Origin: Acidihalobacter prosperus | Lineage (GTDB): Bacteria > Pseudomonadota > Gammaproteobacteria > DSM-5130 > Acidihalobacteraceae | Assembly (NCBI RefSeq): GCF_000754095.2 | Contig: NZ_JQSG02000001.1 | Coordinates: 419,140-483,139, forward strand | Length of the DNA stretch: 64,000 nucleotides | Direction: 5' to 3' | In this document: positions 58,252-64,000 of the stretch, in pieces | Numbering within the stretch: position 1 is the first letter of the stretch | Layout of the letters: the number at the start of each line of letters is the position of its first letter | The notes under the pieces: generated by a model | The model's input: the letters and a program-made list of their open reading frames with translations, nothing else | Told to the model about the DNA's origin: nothing | The model's database searches: none | Program-made: the position numbers and the translations under genes

Positions 58252-59634
58252 ATGGCATCAGTCGAGCAATACCGTATCGAACACGACAGCATGGGCGAGC
58301 TGCACGTGCCTGCCGAGGCGCTGTGGGGCGCCCAGACGCAACGTGCGATCGACAACTTTCCGGTCAGCGGCCAGCGCATGCCCGCGCGTTTCATCCAGGC
58401 CGTGGCGATGATCAAGTCGGCCGCCGCGCGCGCGCATGCCGGTCTCGGGCTCATGTCGACCGAGGTCGCCGCCGCCATTGCCGCGGCCGCCGACGCAGTG
58501 GCCGAGGGGCAGCACGCGGATGCCTTCCCGGTCGATGTATACCAGACGGGTTCCGGCACCAGCACCAACATGAACGTGAACGAGGTCGTCGCGCGCCTGG
58601 CCGGCGAACGACTGGGCCGCGCGGTACATCCCAACGACGACGTCAATCGCGGCCAAAGCTCCAATGACGTCATTCCGAGCGCGCTCCACCTGAGCGCCGC
58701 GCTGGCCTGCCAACAACAGCTGCTGCCGGCACTGGATCACCTGGCCTGCGTCATCGAAACGCGTGCCGGAGAACTGGACGGCGTGATCACCACCGGGCGC
58801 ACGCACCTCATGGATGCGATGCCGGTGCGCCTGTCTCAGACGCTCGGCGGCTGGGCAGCGCAGGTTCGCATGGGCGCCTCGCGCATCGAGACGCTGTTGC
58901 CACAGGTGCGCGGACTCGCACAGGGCGGCACCGCGGTCGGTACCGGCGTCAATGCGCACCCAGAGCTGGGTGCGCGCATCGCCGCGCTGCTATCCGAGCG
59001 CACCGGCATCGACTTCCACGTACGCGCCAACCTGTTCGAGGGACTGAGCGCCCAGGACGACATCGTGGCGCTGTCCGGTCAGATCAAGAGTGTCGCAACG
59101 GCATTGATGAAGATTGCCAATGATCTGCGCTGGATGAACTCCGGTCCGCTGGCCGGGCTGGGGGAGATCCGCTTGCCGGCGCTGCAACCGGGCAGCAGCA
59201 TCATGCCGGGCAAGGTGAACCCGGTGGTGCCGGAATCGGTTTGTATGGTGGCCGCACAGGTGATCGGGCTGGATACGGCGATGACCCTCGCTGGACAATC
59301 GGGCAATTTCCAACTCAACGTAATGCTGCCTCTTCTTGCCAACAATATACTTCAAGCAATTGAATTGACAGCAAATGTCTCGATCCTTCTGGCCGACAGG
59401 GCGATCCGCGGCTTTGAGGTCGACCGCGAGCGAACGGCCACTGCGCTGGCGCGCAATCCGATTCTCGTCACCGCACTCAACGACGTCATCGGCTACGAAC
59501 GGGGCGCGGCCATCGCCAAGCAGGCCTATGCCCAGGGCCGGCCGGTGATCGAGGTCGCCCTGGAGATGACCGACCTTGACGAAACCTCGCTGCGTCGACT
59601 GCTCGACCCGGCCGCGTTGACCGGCGGCGCATGA
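58252..59634 (+). CDS. fumC: Fumarate hydratase class II
   Basis: Protein of 460 aa. GSSIMPGKVNPVVPESV (near 317) is the superfamily loop, and TGSGTSTNMNVNEV and SSNDVIPSALHLS complete the active site. It hydrates fumarate to malate without an Fe-S cluster, so it stays active under oxidative stress. The ATG at 58252 follows purB divergently by 81 bp. Confidence 0.98.
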   Translation: MASVEQYRIEHDSMGELHVPAEALWGAQTQRAIDNFPVSGQRMPARFIQAVAMIKSAAARAHAGLGLMSTEVAAAIAAAADAVAEGQHADAFPVDVYQTGSGTSTNMNVNEVVARLAGERLGRAVHPNDDVNRGQSSNDVIPSALHLSAALACQQQLLPALDHLACVIETRAGELDGVITTGRTHLMDAMPVRLSQTLGGWAAQVRMGASRIETLLPQVRGLAQGGTAVGTGVNAHPELGARIAALLSERTGIDFHVRANLFEGLSAQDDIVALSGQIKSVATALMKIANDLRWMNSGPLAGLGEIRLPALQPGSSIMPGKVNPVVPESVCMVAAQVIGLDTAMTLAGQSGNFQLNVMLPLLANNILQAIELTANVSILLADRAIRGFEVDRERTATALARNPILVTALNDVIGYERGAAIAKQAYAQGRPVIEVALEMTDLDETSLRRLLDPAALTGGA

Positions 59635-59685
59635 TTCGCGCCCCGCGCAGTCGGATGTGCCGGCCATGGCAGTCCGCAGGGCGAT

Positions 59686-60924
59686 GTGACTGTGTCTGAT
59701 CCCGAGCGTCTCAGCGAACGCCTGGCACTCGGCGTCTGGCCGGGCCTGCGGCGCTCATGGAGCCGGTTGTACCAACTACTGCGCGCGGACCGCTGGTTCC
59801 CTCATGTACCGCTGTCGCTGGGCGTGGGGCTTGCCGGCTTGCTGCAACTGGTGCCCGATCTGCGCAAGCTGCTCGGTCTGACGCTCTCGGTACCGGATCT
59901 CGGCCACCTGAACGAAGGCTTTTCGACCCTCGCCATCCACGGCATCCCGCAGTTCGCCGTCGGCATGCTGCTGCTGGTCATGTCGCTGGGCCTGCTTTGG
60001 CACTCCCGACTCGCCTGGGTGACCACCATGCTGGTCACGCTGGCGGCGGTGGCGGTCCAGTTGATCGCCTCCGGCGGACACTATCCGCTGGAAACCGGCT
60101 ACAACGTCATGCTGCTGCTGGCCCTGTTGGCAGGACGCCGCTATTTCGATCGCAGCAGTCTCGCCACGGGCACCCTGTTTGCGCTGACCAGCGTGCTGCT
60201 GACGCTCGGTTACGGCGTCTTCGGCGCCTATCTGCTTGGCAGCCAGTTTCATCCAGCCATCACCGGCGCAGACGACGCGCTGTATTTCGCTGTCGTCACC
60301 ATGTCCACGGTAGGCTATGGCGACATCGTGCCGGTCACCCCCGAGGCGCGCCTGTTCGTGGTATCTCTGATCGTGCTCGGACTGGTCATTTTCGCCACTT
60401 CGCTGAGTGCGATCCTCGGCCCCTTGATGAACAATCGCCTGATTGCCCTGATCCAGCCAAGGAGATCCCGAATGGAGCGCGCCAATCATTACATCGTCGT
60501 CGGCGACACCGCTCTTGCGCGCAACAGCTTCAAGGAATTGCAGAACCGCGGGCAGAAACTGACGCTGATTCTGCCGCGCCAGATGGACGAGGGTCCCTAT
60601 CAGAACGCCGACATCATCGTCGGCGACGGCAGCGACATCGAAATCCTGCGCAAGGCAGGCGCCGAACGCGCCAAGGCCGTGCTGGCGCTGGGCGACGACG
60701 ATTCGGAAAATGCGTTCGTGATTCTCGCCGTCAAGGAGATCGGCGAAGGCATTCGCACGGTGGCCGCGGTCAGTGACGCGCGTAACCTGTCGCGCATCAA
60801 GCGTGTACAGCCCGATCTGCTGCTGGCGCCCCAGGTGCTCGGCGGCGAACTGCTCGCGATGGCGCTCAGCGGCGAGGAGATCAATTCCGAAACGCTGTTC
60901 GATCAATTACTGCACGTGCGCTGA
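59686..60924 (+). CDS. Kch-type potassium channel with RCK domain
   Basis: Protein of 412 aa from GTG 59686. About six hydrophobic segments (residues 35-260) end with the pore and filter TMSTVGYGDIVPVTPEARLF. A Rossmann-type TrkA-N domain follows (HYIVVGDTALARNSFKELQNRG), which gates in response to nucleotides. Likely a K+ channel. Next to corA by 30 bp, so the two are probably co-expressed. Confidence 0.93.
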   Translation: MTVSDPERLSERLALGVWPGLRRSWSRLYQLLRADRWFPHVPLSLGVGLAGLLQLVPDLRKLLGLTLSVPDLGHLNEGFSTLAIHGIPQFAVGMLLLVMSLGLLWHSRLAWVTTMLVTLAAVAVQLIASGGHYPLETGYNVMLLLALLAGRRYFDRSSLATGTLFALTSVLLTLGYGVFGAYLLGSQFHPAITGADDALYFAVVTMSTVGYGDIVPVTPEARLFVVSLIVLGLVIFATSLSAILGPLMNNRLIALIQPRRSRMERANHYIVVGDTALARNSFKELQNRGQKLTLILPRQMDEGPYQNADIIVGDGSDIEILRKAGAERAKAVLALGDDDSENAFVILAVKEIGEGIRTVAAVSDARNLSRIKRVQPDLLLAPQVLGGELLAMALSGEEINSETLFDQLLHVR

Positions 60925-60954
60925 AACACCGGCATTACGACAGGGAGAACCTTC

Positions 60955-62049
60955 ATGGGCTTCGATTCGCACCGTACCCACACCCGCAAGATCGGCAGTG
61001 CTCCGGGAACGTTGATCGATCTTCCGGTCACTTCCCCATCCCGGCTCTGGGCGGTGCACTATCGCGGCGAGGAGATGCACGAACACCTTGACATCGATTT
61101 GGACGATGCTCGCGCGCTCGTATCCGCCGACAGCGTCACCTGGATACATATACAGGGTCAGCCCGACCGGCGCCTGCTCGACCGGCTCGGCGAGGTCTTC
61201 GACCTGCACTCGCTGGCTCTTGAGGACGTCCAGTCGCTGGTGCAGCGGCCCAAGCTGGACGTCTACCAGGAACAATTGTTCGCCATCCTGAACCTGCCGC
61301 GCTGGAACGGCGAAGGCGTCGAACTCGAGCAGTTCAATCTGTTCATGGGCGAAGGCTACGTGCTCAGCATCCACGCCGGCGAGGAAGAAGTGGTGCAGGC
61401 CGTGCGCCGGCGCATGGCCAAGGTCAGGACGCGTCTGCGCACCCACGGCGCGGACTATCTGTTCTATGCCCTGATGGATCTGGTGGTCGATCAGGCCTTC
61501 CCCGTGCTGGAGACCTTCGGCGAGGAGGTCGAGGCATTGGAGGAGGTGCTGTTGGAGCGCCCCAGCCGCGACCTGCTGTCGGCCATCTACCAGCACAAAC
61601 GCAACCTGATGATCTTGCGCCGCCAGCTCTGGCCGACGCGCGAGGTGGTCAGCCAGCTGATGCGCGGCGCCAACGACGAGGAGTATTTCGCCCCCGACCT
61701 ACAGCCCTTTCTGCAGGATCTCTACGATCACACCGTGCACATCATGGATTTGCTGGAAACCTACCGCGACGTGGTCGCCAGCATGCTCGACGTGTATCTG
61801 TCGAGCGTCAGCAACCGGCTCAACGACATCATGCGCGTGCTGACCATGATCTCGACCATCTTCATCCCACTGACCTTCATCGTCGGCGTCTATGGAATGA
61901 ACTTCGGCAACAACACCAAGAGCCCGTGGGCGATGCCCGAGCTGAACTGGTATTACGGCTACCCGCTGGTGTGGGGGGTGATGCTGCTGATCGCGGCGGC
62001 GATGACGATCTTTTTCCGGCGCAAGGGCTGGCTGGGCGGCAGCCGGTAA
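60955..62049 (+). CDS. corA: Magnesium/cobalt transporter CorA-type
   Basis: Protein of 364 aa. A large cytosolic N-terminal domain precedes two C-terminal membrane segments with the signature GVYGMNFGNN between them and the basic tail RRKGWLGGSR. It carries Mg2+ inward as a pentamer. Follows the potassium-channel gene. Confidence 0.96.
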   Translation: MGFDSHRTHTRKIGSAPGTLIDLPVTSPSRLWAVHYRGEEMHEHLDIDLDDARALVSADSVTWIHIQGQPDRRLLDRLGEVFDLHSLALEDVQSLVQRPKLDVYQEQLFAILNLPRWNGEGVELEQFNLFMGEGYVLSIHAGEEEVVQAVRRRMAKVRTRLRTHGADYLFYALMDLVVDQAFPVLETFGEEVEALEEVLLERPSRDLLSAIYQHKRNLMILRRQLWPTREVVSQLMRGANDEEYFAPDLQPFLQDLYDHTVHIMDLLETYRDVVASMLDVYLSSVSNRLNDIMRVLTMISTIFIPLTFIVGVYGMNFGNNTKSPWAMPELNWYYGYPLVWGVMLLIAAAMTIFFRRKGWLGGSR

Positions 62050-62074
62050 GCCGGTCGGCCACCGCCGAACGCCA

Positions 62075-63073
62075 TCAGGCGGTCGCGACGTTTTCCGGCG
62101 GCGCCATGAATTCCGGTCCCACGGAATCGGGAATGCATTCCCGCAGGATGGCATCGATCGCAACGCGGTCCGCAACATCGATGGACCAGCCCATCACCGC
62201 ATCGACGGGATCGAGCTGGTCCGGGCGTCGGGCGCCCCACAGCGCGGTCGCCACACCCGGCTGGTCGATCAGCCAACGCAGCGCCAGATGGATGACGCGA
62301 CGGTCGTATTGCTCCTGCGCGTACGCGTCCAGCCGGCGCACCGCCTCGAGGTAGTGTCCGAAACGCGGCATCTGGAACTTCGGATCGGACAGGCGCAGAT
62401 CGTCGCCGGTAAAGCGCGTGTCGGCCTGCATGCGTCCGGAGAGCAGCCCGCGGCAGAGCGCGCCGTAGGCGATCATGCCGATACCCTGCTGCACGCAGTA
62501 ATCGGCGACGCCGCCCTCGATCTCGCGCTCGAAAAGGTTGTAGGGCGGCTGATTCGTGGCCAGCGGCGCCGCCTTGGCGAAGGCGGCCATCTGCTCCGGC
62601 GAATAGTTGCTCACCCCGATCGCGCGGATCTTGCCCTCGGCGCACAGCGCTTCAAGGGCGGCCGCGGTCTCCTCGAAGGGCACCGCACCGTCGGGCCAGT
62701 GCACCTGATAGATGTCGACGTAGTCCGTGCCCAGACGACGCAGCGAATCCTCGATTTCTTGGCGGATGCGTGCCGGCGAACTGTCGCGGCTGACGCGCCC
62801 GTCCTGCCAGGCCAGGCCCACCTTGGTGGCCAGTACGATGCGGTCGCGCCGGCCGTACTGGGCCAAGGCCTTGCCCACGATCTCCTCCGAGCGGCCGAAG
62901 CCATAGACGGGCGCGGTGTCGATCAGCGTAATGCCGCGGTCGAGCGCGGCGTGTACGGTATCGATGGCCGCGCGTTCGTCCGTGCCGCCCCACATCCAGC
63001 CGCCGATGGCCCAGGTGCCCAGACCGATCTTCGGCACTTCGATATCCGCGTGTGCCAGGCGGGTGTGTTCCAT
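62075..63073 (-). CDS. Aldo/keto reductase
   Basis: Protein of 332 aa. GLGTWAIGGWMWGG begins the barrel; the catalytic Asp and Tyr are in ITLIDTAPVYGFGRSEEIVGKAL, the Lys in RIVLATKVGL and the His in VDIYQVHWPD. NADPH-dependent reduction of aldehydes or sugars is expected; the substrate is not visible. Convergent with corA. Confidence 0.93.
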   Translation of the reverse strand: MEHTRLAHADIEVPKIGLGTWAIGGWMWGGTDERAAIDTVHAALDRGITLIDTAPVYGFGRSEEIVGKALAQYGRRDRIVLATKVGLAWQDGRVSRDSSPARIRQEIEDSLRRLGTDYVDIYQVHWPDGAVPFEETAAALEALCAEGKIRAIGVSNYSPEQMAAFAKAAPLATNQPPYNLFEREIEGGVADYCVQQGIGMIAYGALCRGLLSGRMQADTRFTGDDLRLSDPKFQMPRFGHYLEAVRRLDAYAQEQYDRRVIHLALRWLIDQPGVATALWGARRPDQLDPVDAVMGWSIDVADRVAIDAILRECIPDSVGPEFMAPPENVATA

Positions 63074-63255
63074 ACAGACTCCTTGTGTCGCGATGATCTC
63101 GGTCGGTCCGACACCGTGCGGTCGGGACGGCGCACGCAGGTGTCAAACCGCTCGGTCTGTATTCTGACCCGTCTAACGGTCGCGAGTTCAGCGGCGCATA
63201 TCCACGCTCGATCGTTGACGGCCGACGGTGTCTGGGTGCCGGGGCGGGAATCCCG

Positions 63256-64000
63256 TCATGCGTCCCGTGCGAGCAGTCCCGCATCGCCGCCGACCGCGGC
63301 GGTATTGATCGTCAGCACCCGTTCGGTGGAGAAACGCAGCAGATAATGCGGACCGCCCGCCTTGAAGCCTGTGCCCGATAGCCCTTCGCCGCCGAAGGGC
63401 TGCACGCCGACCACGGCACCGATCATGTTGCGGTTTGCGTATAGATTGCCGACCCGGGCGCGATCGGCGATCTGGCGTATCCGTGATTCGATCCGGCTGT
63501 GCACGCCGAGCGTCAACCCATAGCCGGTTGCGTTGATGGCGTCGACAATCTGATCGAGCGTGCCCGCGCGCCAGCGCACCACGTGCAGAAAAGGCCCGAA
63601 AACCTCGCCTTCAAGTTCATCGATGCCTTCAAGCCGGAAGACCGCCGGCGCGACGAAGTGGCCATGAGCGCATGCGGCGGATAGTTCGGCCCGTGCCAGC
63701 AGGCGGCCCGCTTCGGTCAGGCCAGCCGCATGCGCTTCCAGGTCCGCCCGCGCGTCGGCGTCGATCACGGGTCCGACGTCGGTGGACAGACGGGCCGGAT
63801 CGCCCGTCGCCAACAAATCGAGCGCGCCGCTCAGCATGGTTAGCACGGTTTCCGCGATCTCGTCCTGGAGGTACAGCACCCGGAGCGCGGAGCAGCGCTG
63901 ACCTGCGCTCGAAAAAGCCGATTGCACCACATCCCGTACCAGCTGTTCCGGCAAGGCGGTGCTGTCGGCGATCATCGCATTGAGGCCTCCGGTTTCCGCA
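63256..64000 (-). CDS. putA: PutA C-terminal aldehyde dehydrogenase part, start beyond window
   Basis: The frame is open to base 64000 (reading AETGGLNAMIADS at the edge), so only the last 247 codons are present. GQRCSALRVLYL contains the nucleophilic Cys, and EVFGPFLHVVRW and NLYANRNMIGAVVGVQPFGGEGLSGTG are characteristic of the P5C dehydrogenase half of bifunctional PutA. It oxidises glutamate semialdehyde to glutamate in proline catabolism. A single-domain P5C dehydrogenase cannot be excluded from the visible part. Confidence 0.88.
   Translation of the reverse strand, partial: AETGGLNAMIADSTALPEQLVRDVVQSAFSSAGQRCSALRVLYLQDEIAETVLTMLSGALDLLATGDPARLSTDVGPVIDADARADLEAHAAGLTEAGRLLARAELSAACAHGHFVAPAVFRLEGIDELEGEVFGPFLHVVRWRAGTLDQIVDAINATGYGLTLGVHSRIESRIRQIADRARVGNLYANRNMIGAVVGVQPFGGEGLSGTGFKAGGPHYLLRFSTERVLTINTAAVGGDAGLLARDA

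Overview
The window reads as a chromosomal segment of a GC-rich gammaproteobacterium. The surE-pcm-yqaA-nlpD-rpoS string, sdhCDAB-sdhE-ygfX, iscRSU, the rpfE-like/recJ/prfB/lysS run and RoxA (YcfD) are gammaproteobacterial arrangements. The mixture recalls Chromatiales/Xanthomonadales-type genomes; genus cannot be fixed from sequence reading alone.

Region 1 (1 to about 8.7 kb) is an accessory island, visibly lower in GC in its middle. It runs from a partial MmeI-type DNA methyltransferase at the left edge through a gene-free GC-rich stretch with strong dyad symmetry, a replication-relaxation-like protein, a complete IS1595-family insertion with an intact 8-bp target duplication, a ColE2-type replication module (rep gene plus a candidate origin directly downstream of it), an AlpA-like regulator, an unrecognised 228-aa gene and a P4-type tyrosine integrase. 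The integrase lies against the 3' end of a tRNA-Ala(CGC) gene, the usual attachment site for such elements. The left end of the island is not in the window.

Region 2 (9 to 18.6 kb) holds a chemoreceptor, a four-gene locus that looks like a lipid-linked D-arabinofuranose pathway (UbiA-type phosphoribosyltransferase, DprE1-like oxidase, DprE2-like reductase, GT39-type membrane glycosyltransferase), a candidate sigma-54-driven small RNA, and a cytochrome bd operon (cydA, cydB, a long CydX-like gene, ybgE) with an FNR-type box upstream.

Region 3 (18.6 to 31.9 kb) contains smr, the surE-pcm-yqaA-nlpD-rpoS cluster, an Mth938-like gene, alaC and hom, an ECF sigma/zinc-finger anti-sigma pair divergent from a DUF2282 (bufferin-type) peptide gene, a sigma-54 activator with a VpsR-like architecture, an AurF-like diiron oxygenase and a YdgA-like protein.

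Region 4 (31.9 to 64 kb) is mostly core metabolism and information processing: tRNA-Pro(GGG), a PAS-GGDEF cyclase, an RRM protein and a cold-shock protein, rpfE-like, recJ, prfB with its programmed frameshift, lysS, ygfZ, sdhCDAB-sdhE-ygfX, a NifU-domain protein, pgm, a DUF1249 gene, iscR-iscS-iscU, a MoxR/DUF58/transglutaminase set, roxA-purB, fumC, a potassium channel, corA, an aldo/keto reductase and the 3' end of putA. The window joins succinate and fumarate steps of the TCA cycle (sdh, fumC), Fe-S assembly, stationary-phase control (rpoS) and high-affinity oxygen respiration (cyd).
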